A stretch of 64,000 bases of DNA, from assembly GCA_020634615.1 (NCBI GenBank), contig JACKBI010000010.1, forward strand, positions 124,001 through 188,000, written 5' to 3'. The position numbers and the translations under genes are program-made. Shown in pieces: positions 35,444 to 45,100 of this stretch. The DNA is from Anaerolineales bacterium (lineage in GTDB: Bacteria > Chloroflexota > Anaerolineae > JAAEKA01). Under the pieces are notes generated by a model, which worked only from the letters and a program-made list of their open reading frames with translations, did no database searches and was not told the origin of the DNA. Positions within the stretch are counted from its first letter, which is position 1. Each line of letters begins with the position of its first letter.

Positions 35444-36598
35444 TTGAACCTGCACGAGTATCAATCAAAGCGCGTCTTTGCGCGCTACGGGATTCCGATC
35501 CCCAACGGTGATGTCGCCAGCACGCCGGTCGAGGCGCGCGAAGTCGCCAAGGTGTTGGGCGGCCCGGTGGTCGTCAAGGCACAAGTCCTTGTCGGCGGCC
35601 GCGGCAAGGCCGGCGGCATCAAGGTTGCCCAGACGCCCGATGAAGCCGAGGAGAAGGCCGACGCCATCCTCGGCATGGACATCAAAGGGCTGACTGTCGG
35701 CAAGGTGCTGGTGGACCAGGCGGCCGACATCCGCGACGAGATCTACCTTGGTCTGACCATCGACCGCGCCAGGCGGCGGGTCGTCATGATGGGTTCCAGC
35801 GAGGGCGGTGTCGATATCGAAGAGGTGGCCGCCACGATGCCGGAGAAGATCATCAAGATCGCCATCGATCCGTTCATCGGCTTCCGCTCCTACCAGGCGC
35901 TGGAACTGGCGCTGGAGTTGGGTATTCCCACCGAGCTGACCCGCTCTTTCACACAGATTGCCTCGGGGTTGTACGACGCCTTCATGGCCAGCGATGCATC
36001 CTTGGCGGAGATCAACCCGCTGGTGGTGACCGGCGATGGCAAGCTACTGGCAGTCGATGGCAAGATGGTAATCGACGACAATGCGTTATTCCGTCAGTCT
36101 ATGCTCGCTGAGATGCGCGACATCGTCGACGAGGACCCGTACGAAGCAGAAGCGCGCCGCTACGGCCTGAGCTACGTCAAGCTGGACGGCGAGATCGGCT
36201 GCATGGTCAACGGCGCCGGTCTGTCCATGGCGACCATGGACATGATCAAGCTGTTCGGTGGTTCGCCGGCCAACTTCCTGGATGTGGGCGGCGGCGCGAC
36301 TTCGGACCGGGTTGCCGCAGCGTTGCGCATCATCCTGTCGGACAGCAACGTCAAGGCGGTGCTGTTCAACATCTTTGGCGGCATCACTCGCTGCGACGAA
36401 GTGGCGCGCGGCATTCTGGTCGCGCTGGACGAACTCAAGACGCCCGTGCCGATGGTGGTGCGGCTGGTCGGCACCAACGAGGAAGAGGGACGCGCGATCC
36501 TGGCCGACGCCAAGATGGAGACCGCCGCGACTCTGGCTGAAGCGGCCCGCAAGGCTGTCGCCGTAGCGAAGGCTGCCCGGGAAGGAAGTGCGCAATGA
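35444..36598 (+). CDS. sucC: Succinyl-CoA synthetase (ADP-forming type), beta subunit
   Basis: With SucD it makes succinate and NTP from succinyl-CoA in the TCA cycle. The 384-residue length is normal. The start MNLHEYQSKRVFARYGIP is the family N-terminus, from a TTG start codon preceded by AGGAGG (35432-35437). ATP-grasp features include VVVKAQVLVGGRGKAGGI and the metal-binding AEINPLVVTGDGKLLAVDGK. The C-terminal CoA-ligase domain has NGAGLSMATMDMIKLFGG and LFNIFGGITRCDEVA. Its stop overlaps the sucD start by 4 nt (ATGA). Confidence 0.97.
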   Translation: MNLHEYQSKRVFARYGIPIPNGDVASTPVEAREVAKVLGGPVVVKAQVLVGGRGKAGGIKVAQTPDEAEEKADAILGMDIKGLTVGKVLVDQAADIRDEIYLGLTIDRARRRVVMMGSSEGGVDIEEVAATMPEKIIKIAIDPFIGFRSYQALELALELGIPTELTRSFTQIASGLYDAFMASDASLAEINPLVVTGDGKLLAVDGKMVIDDNALFRQSMLAEMRDIVDEDPYEAEARRYGLSYVKLDGEIGCMVNGAGLSMATMDMIKLFGGSPANFLDVGGGATSDRVAAALRIILSDSNVKAVLFNIFGGITRCDEVARGILVALDELKTPVPMVVRLVGTNEEEGRAILADAKMETAATLAEAARKAVAVAKAAREGSAQ

Positions 36599-37467
36599 GC
36601 ATTCTGGTCAACAAACACACTCGACTTCTGGTTCAGGGCATCACTGGCCGGGAGGGTCTCTTCCACACCGAGCAGATGGTGGCGTATGGCACCAACGTGG
36701 TCGGCGGCGTGACGCCCGGCAAGGGCGGTCAATGGGCAGCCGGCGTGCCGGTGTTCGATACGGTGACCAAGGCCGTCAGCGCGACGGAAGCCAACACATC
36801 GATCATCTACGTGCCGGCCCGCTTTGCGCCCGACGCGATTCTGGAAGCGGCTGACGCGGGCATCAAGCTGATCATCTGCATCACCGAAGGACTGCCGACG
36901 CTGGACATGGTCAAGGTGCGCGCCTACATCGATGGCATGGACGTTCGCCTGATCGGACCCAACTGCCCCGGCGCGATCACGCCTAACGAGGCCAAGGTCG
37001 GCATCATGCCCGGCCACATCCACATTCCCGGCAACGTCGGCATCGTCAGCCGCAGCGGCACGCTGACCTACGAGGTCGTCGCGGCGCTGACCGAGCGCGG
37101 CATCGGCCAGTCCACCGCGGTCGGCATCGGCGGCGATCCGATCATCGGCTCAACCTTCATCGACATCCTCAAGCTGTTCGAGAAGGACGGCGACACCGAG
37201 CAGGTGGTGATGATCGGCGAGATCGGCGGCACCGACGAAGAGCGGGCAGCCGAGTACATCCGCGATCACATGACCAAACCGGTGACCGCCTTCATCGCCG
37301 GCAAGACCGCCCCGCCCGGCAAACGCATGGGCCACGCCGGCGCGATCATCTCCGGCGGCACAGGCACCGCAGCCGAGAAGATGGCCGCGCTGGAAGCGGC
37401 CGGCGTGCGGGTAGTCAACCAGCCGGCCGAGATCGCCGAAATCGTGGCGACGCTGGCGGGCGAATAG
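36595..37467 (+). CDS. sucD: Succinyl-CoA synthetase, alpha subunit
   Basis: This 290-residue subunit binds CoA through its Rossmann domain (VQGITGREGLFHTEQM) and carries the phosphohistidine, seen in GKRMGHAGAIISGGTG near residue 246. GPNCPGAITPNEAKVGIMPG and GEIGGTDEERAAEYI are further family blocks. It is translationally coupled to sucC and followed by a clear terminator at 37500. Confidence 0.97.
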   Translation: MSILVNKHTRLLVQGITGREGLFHTEQMVAYGTNVVGGVTPGKGGQWAAGVPVFDTVTKAVSATEANTSIIYVPARFAPDAILEAADAGIKLIICITEGLPTLDMVKVRAYIDGMDVRLIGPNCPGAITPNEAKVGIMPGHIHIPGNVGIVSRSGTLTYEVVAALTERGIGQSTAVGIGGDPIIGSTFIDILKLFEKDGDTEQVVMIGEIGGTDEERAAEYIRDHMTKPVTAFIAGKTAPPGKRMGHAGAIISGGTGTAAEKMAALEAAGVRVVNQPAEIAEIVATLAGE

Positions 37468-37499
37468 CAGCCGGGCAAGCACGCCTTTCCTGCAGAATC

Positions 37500-37548
37500 A
37501 GGCCGTCCGGTCCTCAGCACCAGCGAGGATTGGACGGCCTTTTTTTTC
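37500..37548 (+). terminator. Rho-independent terminator of sucCD
   Basis: AGGCCGTCC (37500-37508) pairs with GGACGGCCT (37532-37540), with inner pairing of TCCTC/GAGGA, followed by eight T. This is a textbook intrinsic terminator 33 nt after the sucD stop. Confidence 0.9.
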
Positions 37549-37861
37549 CTTAGAAGCTGCTTGAAGAGACTTCGGAAGTCGCCGATTACTTGTCACGACT
37601 GACCTGTAACGATAGGGACTGGCCCCGTTTGTTGACCCGGCGACTTGCGAAGTTGGCTTTCGTGCTTGCGTGATCCAAACGCCTTCGTGGTCCGGTTTTT
37701 TTCCGCGCTTGACAGCCCACCGTGCCAGCGTAAAATCATAGAGACGATGCAACACGAGATCGAGCAGTCGCGTTCCTTCTTCTGTGTGATCCGTAGGTTC
37801 TCAGCCATGCCCGGCTGAGTTCCCACGGACTTGCTCGCTGACGCGAGAGAAGGGGTTGATC
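37549..37861. other. Intergenic region upstream of the USP-transporter cluster
   Basis: No gene is seen. It holds a degenerate repeat tract (ACTTCGGAAGTCGCC near 37570; CGCCTTCGTGGTCC near 37680, like the tract near 33835) followed by a promoter at 37709-37736. The palindrome core ACTTCGGAAGT also occurs at 55931-56016. Confidence 0.5.
37709..37736 (+). promoter_or_regulatory. Sigma-70-type promoter for the USP-transporter-USP cluster
   Basis: A perfect TTGACA (37709-37714), a 16 bp spacer and TAAAAT (37731-37736) lie 126 nt upstream of the first USP gene, leaving a long leader. Confidence 0.75.
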
Positions 37862-38296
37862 ATGAGCGGAATCGTCTGTGCCGTGCGAGGTGGGCCAGCC
37901 AGCCAGCCCACTGTTTCCCGCTCCATTGCGCTGGCCGCCGAAACCGGTTTGCCGCTGTACTTCCTCTACGTGGTCAACCTCGAGTTTCTCGACCACACTG
38001 CCAGCAGCCGCACCCATACCATTTCCAAAGAGATGGCCGAAATGGGGGAATTCATCTTGATGGCCGCGCAGGCCAAAGCTGAAGCGCAGGGCGTTCAGGC
38101 GCAGGGTGTGGTCAGAAACGGCGTGGTGGCGGAAGAGATCGCCGCGCTCTGTCACCAGATCAACGCCGATTACCTGGTGATCGGACAGCCGCAGTATCAG
38201 AGCGACGACAACATCTTCACCGCGATCCTGCACGATGAGTTCATCCGGCGCATCGAGACGCAGACCGGCGCGCGCGTTGTTCTGCCAGAGGAGTAG
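37862..38296 (+). CDS. Universal stress protein-like (UspA fold), transporter-associated, copy 1
   Basis: This 144-residue cytoplasmic protein has an alpha/beta USP fold: GIVCAVRGGPASQPTVSRSIALAAETGLPLYFLYVVN at the start and ADYLVIGQP near residue 110. The usual ATP-binding G-2x-G-9x-GS signature is missing (GQPQYQSDDNIFTAIL instead), so it is likely a non-ATP-binding or signalling type. ATG 37862 follows GAGAAGGGG; a TTG two codons upstream is possible. It stops 5 nt before the transporter gene and has a paralog on the transporter's other side. Confidence 0.83.
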   Translation: MSGIVCAVRGGPASQPTVSRSIALAAETGLPLYFLYVVNLEFLDHTASSRTHTISKEMAEMGEFILMAAQAKAEAQGVQAQGVVRNGVVAEEIAALCHQINADYLVIGQPQYQSDDNIFTAILHDEFIRRIETQTGARVVLPEE

Positions 38297-38301
38297 CAGC
38301 C

Positions 38302-40029
38302 ATGCACACCCAGGCGCGCTTCTATGTGTTGATCTCCACGCTGGTGCTGGCCGGGCTGGTCCTGGCCATGCCGCGGCAGAGCGCCAAGGGTCAGGGGACT
38401 GAAGCAACCGGTCTGCTCACCGGCACCGTCTACGACCACCAGGAGCAACTGGTGGCCGACGCGCGCGTCACCCTCCAGCCGCCGGGCGACACGGAACCGC
38501 TGGCAGAGACGCGCACGCAGGCCGATGGCCGCTACGCGTTGAGTGTACCGCAGTCGCTGCCTGACCAGTTGACCGTCCGCATCCTGCGCGAGCATTTCGA
38601 GCCAGTGGTGATGGTGCTGGATGCGGCGACCATCCAGAGCTTGCAGGCCGGCCAGCCCGTTGTCCTGCCCGACACCGTCCTGGCGCGCCAGATCACCGCA
38701 TCGTTCTGGATCGCCACCCTGGTCTTCATCGGTATGTTGTTGCTGATCGCTTTTGGCAAGCTGCACAACACGCTGGCCGCACTGTTGGGCATGTCAGTCA
38801 TCTTTGCCGTCAGCTACCTGGGCCGGCCAATTTCCGACGAACTGTTCATCTTTGACTTCCGCGGCGCGCTGCGCTACGTGGACTGGAACGTCATCTTCCT
38901 GATCATGGGGATGATGATCGTCATCGCCGTGGTCGAACGAACCGGCATGTTCCAGTGGTTGGCATTCGCGGCCTATCGTGTTTCACGCGGCCGCATCTGG
39001 CTGCTGATGTTGATCCTGATGATGGTGACGGGGGTGGCCTCAGCCGCGCTGGACAACGTGACGACGATGCTGCTGATGACGCCGATCACCGTCCAGATCG
39101 CGCTGGCGCTGGGCATCACGCCGCTGGCGCTGCTGATTCCCGAGGTGCTGGCGTCCAACGTGGCTGGCATCAGCACGTTGATCGGCACGCCCACCAACAT
39201 CCTGATCGGCTCCTATGCCAAGCTATCGTTCACTGATTTTCTGACCAATCTGACGCCCGGCGTCCTGCTGGCGATGGTCGGCCTCATGATCTACACGCAG
39301 TTGGTCTACCGGAGCGATCTGCGAGCCAGCGACGCGGGCGGTGTATCGTCGCTGATGATGGAAAAACTGGCAGAGCGCGCGCGTATTACCGAGCCAGACC
39401 ACCTCAAGAAGGCTGGCATTGTCGGGGCGTTCATGCTGATCCTGTTCATCGCCGGCGACGCGATCCACCTGATTCCAGCCGTGACGGCGCTGATGGGCGC
39501 GACTGCGCTGCTGGTCTGGATTCAGCCCGACATCGAGGAGATGATCGAGGCAGTGGACTGGACGACGCTGGTGTTCTTCATCGGGCTGTTTATCGTCGTC
39601 GGCGCGGTGCAGGAGGTGGGGCTGATCAGCGTCATCGCCGACGCGATCGGGCAGTTCGTCGGCAGCAACCTGTTGCTGGCGGTTATCGTGGTGACCTGGT
39701 TCAGCGCGCTGCTTTCGACCGTGATCGCCAACATCCCCTTTACGGCTGCGATGCTGCCCGTGGTCGGCTATCTAACGGTGACAGTGCCCGGAGCGCAGAG
39801 CAAGGTGCTGTTCTACTGCCTGTCGGTGGGTTCAGCCATGGGCGGCAACGGCTCACTGATCGGCGCGTCGGCCAACATGGTGACCTCCGGCATCTCTGAG
39901 CGGGCCGGCTATCCCATGAGCTACGCCTACTTCTTCAAGAAAGGGTTCCCCGCCCTGCTGATCACGGTCAGTCTGGCGACGCTGTGGCTGATTTTTCATT
40001 TTCTGATCCAGAACCCGGCGACGCCATAG
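38302..40029 (+). CDS. ArsB/NhaD-superfamily ion transporter with exported Ig-like N-terminal domain
   Basis: A 575-residue membrane protein. Residues 1-32 form a signal or anchor helix. Residues ~33-125 form a carboxypeptidase-regulatory-like beta-sandwich (LTGTVYDHQEQLVADARVT...GRYALSVP), which should face outside. Then come about eleven membrane segments of the ArsB/P-protein (SLC13-like) fold: the hairpin motifs ALDNVTTMLLMTPITV, GTPTNILIGSYA, IANIPFTAAMLPVV and GGNGSLIGASANMV. Such proteins export arsenite or exchange Na+/H+ or transport organic anions; the substrate is not evident. Fusion to an exported beta domain and flanking by two USP-like proteins suggest regulation by a cytoplasmic sensor pair. 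Confidence 0.85.
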   Translation: MHTQARFYVLISTLVLAGLVLAMPRQSAKGQGTEATGLLTGTVYDHQEQLVADARVTLQPPGDTEPLAETRTQADGRYALSVPQSLPDQLTVRILREHFEPVVMVLDAATIQSLQAGQPVVLPDTVLARQITASFWIATLVFIGMLLLIAFGKLHNTLAALLGMSVIFAVSYLGRPISDELFIFDFRGALRYVDWNVIFLIMGMMIVIAVVERTGMFQWLAFAAYRVSRGRIWLLMLILMMVTGVASAALDNVTTMLLMTPITVQIALALGITPLALLIPEVLASNVAGISTLIGTPTNILIGSYAKLSFTDFLTNLTPGVLLAMVGLMIYTQLVYRSDLRASDAGGVSSLMMEKLAERARITEPDHLKKAGIVGAFMLILFIAGDAIHLIPAVTALMGATALLVWIQPDIEEMIEAVDWTTLVFFIGLFIVVGAVQEVGLISVIADAIGQFVGSNLLLAVIVVTWFSALLSTVIANIPFTAAMLPVVGYLTVTVPGAQSKVLFYCLSVGSAMGGNGSLIGASANMVTSGISERAGYPMSYAYFFKKGFPALLITVSLATLWLIFHFLIQNPATP

Positions 40030-40051
40030 TGCAGGCGAAAAGGAGAGCGGC

Positions 40052-40522
40052 ATGACCGATAGCCAACCGAAGCAGATCATCTGCGCTGTGCGCGGCGGCG
40101 CCGAGAGCCGCGATACCGTCAGCCGGGCGATTCAACTCGCGCTGGAGACCGGTGCTCGCCTGACTTTCCTGCATGTGATGGACGCCGAGTTTCTGCAATA
40201 CGCCACCATCGGGCCGCTGAGTGTGGTTTACAACGAGCTGTTGGAGATGGGCACCTTTGCGATGATGATTCTGCGCGATCGCGCCCAGCGCCGCGGCGTG
40301 ACCGACGTGGATTACGTGGTGCGCGAGGGCAGCATCCGCAAGCAGTTGTTCCAGTTCGCCGTCGCCACGCACGCGGAAGTCTTGGTGGTCGGTTACCCAA
40401 CACGCAGTTCGGGTCGCAACGTGTTTGAGGCAGACGAGATGGACGCGTTCGTGACCGAGCTCGAACGGGATGCACATATTCAGGTGATCCAGGTGAAATC
40501 TGCGAACGCTGCACGGCAGTGA
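40052..40522 (+). CDS. Universal stress protein-like (UspA fold), transporter-associated, copy 2
   Basis: A 156-residue paralog of the protein encoded before the transporter: IICAVRGGAESRDTVSRAIQLALETGARLTFLHVMDAEF aligns with its N-terminus. The ATP-binding glycine pattern is again absent (VVGYPTRSSGRNVFEADEMDAF). It has AGGAGAG ahead of ATG 40052 and starts 22 nt after the transporter stop, so all three genes are one transcription unit. The two copies may form a heterodimer on the transporter; that is inferred from symmetry only. Confidence 0.83.
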   Translation: MTDSQPKQIICAVRGGAESRDTVSRAIQLALETGARLTFLHVMDAEFLQYATIGPLSVVYNELLEMGTFAMMILRDRAQRRGVTDVDYVVREGSIRKQLFQFAVATHAEVLVVGYPTRSSGRNVFEADEMDAFVTELERDAHIQVIQVKSANAARQ

Positions 40523-40543
40523 CGGTGCTGTTTGGGGAGAATC

Positions 40544-41002
40544 ATGGATCAAAACACGCTGTTCAAGTACCGGCCCAATGCATATCATCACGTCGTTTTC
40601 TCTACCAAGCGGCGCAAGCAAGTGCTCGTGCCGCCGATCAGGGAACGCGTCCTGTTCTGGATCAAGCAGCAAGCCAGTGAGCACGACATCGATCTGCAAG
40701 AACTGAACCTATGGCTCGATCACGGACACGGGCTGATTTTCGTCCGGCCAGGCGAGAACCTGAGCACCCACATGCAATTCCTCAAGGGCGGCAGCGCCCG
40801 CCAGGTGTTCCTGGAGTTTCCTGATCTGAAATGGCAGATCGGTGAGGAACATCTGTGGGCTAAGCGCTTCCGATCCTTCGAGGTCGCCCCTGATGGATTG
40901 GAGAGGGTCCGCTGGTACATCCGCAACCAGGAGCAGATCCACCTGAATCGCCTGGGGTTCATACCCGTGCCGGAATGGGAGCGCTGGATCGATCTGGATT
41001 GA
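40544..41002 (+). CDS. Y1/HUH transposase-like protein (RAYT / IS200-IS605 TnpA type)
   Basis: This 152-residue protein has the single-strand DNA nuclease fold of Y1 transposases. The HUH motif is His60-Gly61-His62 in LWLDHGHGLIF, and the catalytic tyrosine is Tyr125 in VRWYIRNQEQI, at the usual spacing. YRPNAYHHVVFSTKRRK is the family N-terminus. Such enzymes nick at hairpins; TnpA moves IS200/605 elements, and RAYTs are single-copy domesticated relatives linked to REP palindromes. Here nine palindrome pairs begin 43 nt after the stop, which favours the RAYT reading. GGGGAGA precedes ATG 40544. No tnpB and no clear IS ends are seen. Confidence 0.87.
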   Translation: MDQNTLFKYRPNAYHHVVFSTKRRKQVLVPPIRERVLFWIKQQASEHDIDLQELNLWLDHGHGLIFVRPGENLSTHMQFLKGGSARQVFLEFPDLKWQIGEEHLWAKRFRSFEVAPDGLERVRWYIRNQEQIHLNRLGFIPVPEWERWIDLD

Positions 41003-41029
41003 TGGACTTCGCGCGCGGCGGCGGTAGTC

Positions 41030-42100
41030 GGTGCTGGTGTGAGTCCCCACACTGAACTGTGGGGCTGGTGCAGCGATCTGGTCTCGCCGCATCTTTCAAG
41101 ATGTGGGGTTTCCAATAGCGCATATCTCCGCGTCCGACGATGATGGTCGATTTGTGGGAGTCCCCACACTGAACTGTGGGGCGGGTGCAGCGATCTGGTC
41201 TCGCCGCATCTTTCAAGATGTGGGGCTGCCAAGAGCACAAATCCCCACATCTGGCGGGTGGTCGATCGTGGGAGTTCCCACACTGAACTGTGGGGCTGGC
41301 GCAATAATCTGTTCCCGCCGCATCTTTCAAGATGTGGGGCTACCAATAGCACAAATCCCCGCATCTGGCGGGATTGGTCGATTCGTGGGAGTCCCCACAC
41401 TGAACTGTGGGGCTGGCGCAATGCTCTGCTCCACCGCATCTTTCAAGATGTGGGGCCACCATTAGTGCATATCTCCGCATCCGGCGAGGCTTGTCGGGTT
41501 TTGGGAGTCCCCACACTGAACTGTGGGGCTGGCGTGATGCTCTGTTCCACCGCATCTTTCAAGATGTGGGGCCACCATTAGCGCATATCTCCGCATCCGG
41601 CGAGGCTTGTCGGGTTTTGGGAGTCCCCACACTGAACTGTGGGGCTGGCGCAACGCTCTGGTCCCGCCGCATCTTTCAAGATGTGGGGCTATCAATAGCG
41701 CATATCACCGCATTCGGCGGGGCTTGTCGATTCGTGTGATTCCCCACACTGAACTGTGGGGCTGGCGCGACAATCTGGGCCGCATCTTTCAAGATGTGGG
41801 GCTATCAATAGCGCATATCACCGCATTCGGCGGGGCTTGTCGATTCGTGTGATTCCCCACACTGAACTGTGGGGCCGGCGCGGCGTTCTGTTCCGGTCGC
41901 ATCTTTCAAGATGTCGGGCTGGTAAAGCCAGCCCAACAAAAACCGGCCCACTTCGCGGCTGAAGTGGGCTGGTCCCGCCGCATCTTTTGTTATCATAGCG
42001 CATATCACCGCATTCGGCGGGACTTGGCTGATTCCCCACACTGAACTGTGGGGCCGGCGCGGCGTTCTGTTCCGGTCGACTTTCAAGATGTCGGGCTACA
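41030..42100. repeat. Nine-unit palindromic repeat array (REP/BIME-like) next to the HUH gene
   Basis: Nine units with a period of about 116 bp. Palindrome P1, CCCCACACTGAACTGTGGGG, occurs at 41045, 41162, 41276 (one base changed), 41393, 41509, 41625, 41742, 41855 and 42034. In each unit a second palindrome P2 (core CATCTTTCAAGATG, then TGTGGGGCT) follows about 45 nt later. The TGTGGGG ends of P1 and P2 are the same, so the 5' arm of P1 can pair with either. Between P2 and the next P1 is a conserved ~50 nt tract (AATAGCGCATATC...CGGCG). Unit 8 holds an extra palindrome at 41930-41975 (CCCACTTC...GAAGTGGG). The last two units are degraded (TGTCGGGCT). No protein is encoded. Confidence 0.92.
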
Positions 42101-42108
42101 TGCTTGGA

Positions 42109-45100
42109 TTAGCTAGCCGTACGGAAGTAGACCCGGATGTAGCCGGACCTACATGAGCGTACGGAAGTAGACCCGGATCCCGACGGATCCCAGTATTCCT
42201 TGGTCGCCAGGCCGTAGTGGACGCCTGAGGCGTTGATCGAGCTGTTGATCAGGAAGCCCTGGTTCTCGCCGCTGCGCAGCATGTCCTCGACTGCCGCAGT
42301 GACGTCCAGCCGCAGCCAGGTGCCGATCTTGCCGGAGCCGAGGTGGTTGGGAACGCCGCCGGGACCGTAGTCACCGCCGGGCATCGTCCAGGGCATCCAC
42401 CAGTTGACGGCGTACGGCATCCACTCGGTGGTGGCCGGATGGGCCGTCACGTTTTCCAGCACGGAGGTCGACCAGTTGCCGAACTTGCGGCCCTCGGTGA
42501 CGTAGAGGTAGAGCCAGGCCTGGTCCACCGCCGAGTCGCGCGGGATGCCGTTGATCGGGGTGTGGACGACCGGACGCATCTGGTCGTAGAAGCCGACCCA
42601 CATGGTCTGGTCGGAGCCGTAGTACATGTTGGGCTGCGTGCCGTTGATGTAGCTGTCACGGTCGACGTTGAAGCGCATGGAGCGATTGACCGGGTAGGTG
42701 CTGTTGTCGATGATGGTCAACACGTCACTGTCGAAGCTCGTGACGAAGGTGGCGCCGTCGAACAGCGCGACCGAGGTTTGAACTTCGCCGCTGCTGGTGG
42801 TTACCTGGACAGCGAAGCCGAAGTCGATAGTTTCGCCGGTCGGCAACTCACCGGACCATGCGACCGCGACGACGTCGTCAGGATTACGTCCTTCGGTTGC
42901 GTCGGCCAGCCCGGGCAGGTTCTTCTCCAGCGCCAGTTGCGCAGCATAGGCTGCAGTCAGCGGATAAGCGCCGCCGTAGGCGCTGCCGGGGACGTACTGG
43001 GTGTCGGGATCGATGGGTGCCATGAACAGCGCGTCGGCCAACGTATCACCGTAGTTGGTGACGTTGACATCGACGTCGATGTAGGTGCCGATGACTGTCG
43101 GGTTGGTGCTTGGCGTCTGTGTGACCGTGCCCACCAGGCCGAGGAAGTCATCGAAGACCACCGCCGTGCGGCCTGGTACCGTGAACGAACCGGTCGACGG
43201 GTCGAAGCTCGCGGTCTTCACCACATCGTCCGCGCCGTTGGCCTGGATTGGATCGAGCGCCAGGTCCATGCCGGCGAAGGATGCATCGGAGAAGGTCTGC
43301 GGCTCGTCGTTGGCGTTGATCAGCACCACGATCTGCTCGCGGCCCGCGTCGATGTCCGGTTCGGCCGCGTCTGACAGACCCATGACGATCAGGCCCGGCA
43401 GTTGGTCGGGGCCATTGTTGTAGAAGGTCAGCCGGTTCTCGACTTCCTCTGCGGTTTGCAGGCGGAAGAGCGGCGAGCTGTAGCGGATCTCGTACAACTC
43501 CTGCAGCATCGTCGTGCCCAGTTGGATGTCAGCAGGCAGCGGCGCGATGTCGGGGTTGGACAACAGCGGTGTCATCAGATACCAGTTGTCCTGGTTGACG
43601 CCCGCTACAGGCAGGCCCATGCCGAACTCGTTGCTCTGCATGGTCCAGTCGATGCGGTTGAACCAGTCGCCGGAGTTGTAGCTGTCGCGGTCCATGGACT
43701 TGGAACGCATGATGTCGGCGCCGGCGTGGACGAAGGGGATGCCCTGGCCCAGTACCACAGGCGCTTCGGCGATCACCTGCGCACGCACCCGCTCGGCCGG
43801 CGTGCGTTCGGTGGGGATCTTGTAGGTGTTGATGTCCCACAAGGTCTGGTTGTCGTGGGCCGACACGTAGTTGATGTCTTCCTGCGGATCTTCGGTGTAG
43901 CCAGCGGGCGAGCCGTTGTAGTCCACCTCGGAACCGGTCACCAGGTTGCCCTGGGCATCGATCAACTGGTAGGCGGCCAGGTTTCCGGTCATGCCGACCT
44001 TGATCAGGTCGATCTGGTGCAGCAGCGTTTGCAGGGCGTTGGGCAGGCCGGCGCTCAGCGCGTTGGGGTCGTAGTACTGGCCGTTGGCAAAGCCCTGGTT
44101 GCGCACCAGGTCGTCGCGGTTGTCGAAGGGGCCGCCGCCGCGCACGCCGTCGCGCAGGCGGTCGTTGAAGGTGCCAATGCCCGTGCCGGCCATGTTGAGC
44201 TGGGTCGCATTCTCGCCGCGGGCATTGTCAGCCACCTCGCCGAAGTTCCAGCCCTCGCCGTAGAGGTAGATCTCCTTGCCGTCCACGCCGGAGTTGGCTA
44301 CCGTCAAGCTGTCCAGGTTGTCGCGCAGCTTGACCATGTTGCGCTTCATGTGGTGGCCCATCAGGTCGAAGCGGAAGCCGTCCACCTTGTAGGCCGTCGC
44401 CCACGTATCGACCGAGTCGATCATGAGCTTCTCCATCATGTTGTGCTCGCTGGCCGTGTTCTGGCAGCACGTGCTGGTCGCCACGGCGCCCTTGTCGTCC
44501 AGGCGGTGGTAGTAGCCGGGCACGATCTTGTCCAGCACCGATTTGGGCGCCTGGCCCGAGGAGTTGGTGTGGTTGTAGACCACGTCCATCACCACCCGCA
44601 AGCCGCTCTCGTTGAGCGCCTTGACCATCTCGCGGAACTCGAGGATGCGGGTTGCACCGTCGGGGTTCGTCGAGTAGCTGCCTTCTGGCGTGGTGTAGTG
44701 CCACGGATCGTAGCCCCAGTTGAAAGCGTCCTGGTCAGCCGTGGCCGACACCAACGCCTGCTGATCCTCGGCGGCTGGGCCATATTGCTGCAACTCAGCG
44801 AAGCTGGGCGACTGCCATTCGCTCTTGTTCTCGTTGATCGTGGCGATGTCGAAGACCGGCAGCAGGTGGACGTGGCTCAGGCCAGCTTGCTGAAGCGCCT
44901 TGAGATGTTGCATGCCGTAGCTGTCAGGCAGCGTGAACGCCATGAAGGTGCCCTTCAGATCGTCGGGGACGCTGGGGTCGTTGACGCTGAAGTCGCGCAT
45001 GTGCAGCTCGTAGAGACTGATGTCCTCGGGCGCAGGCAGGGCGGGCTTTTCCAGCGCGGTCCAGCCGGCCGGCTCCAGCGTCGGATCGTTCAGGTCCACG

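Noticed and set aside
40720..42086. Proteins encoded across the palindromic array on either strand
   Set aside because: The open frames only translate the repeat (for example repeats of SSVWG), have no ribosome sites and match nothing.
41030..42100. CRISPR array
   Set aside because: Units are ~116 bp, the segments between palindromes are conserved rather than unique, and no cas gene is nearby.
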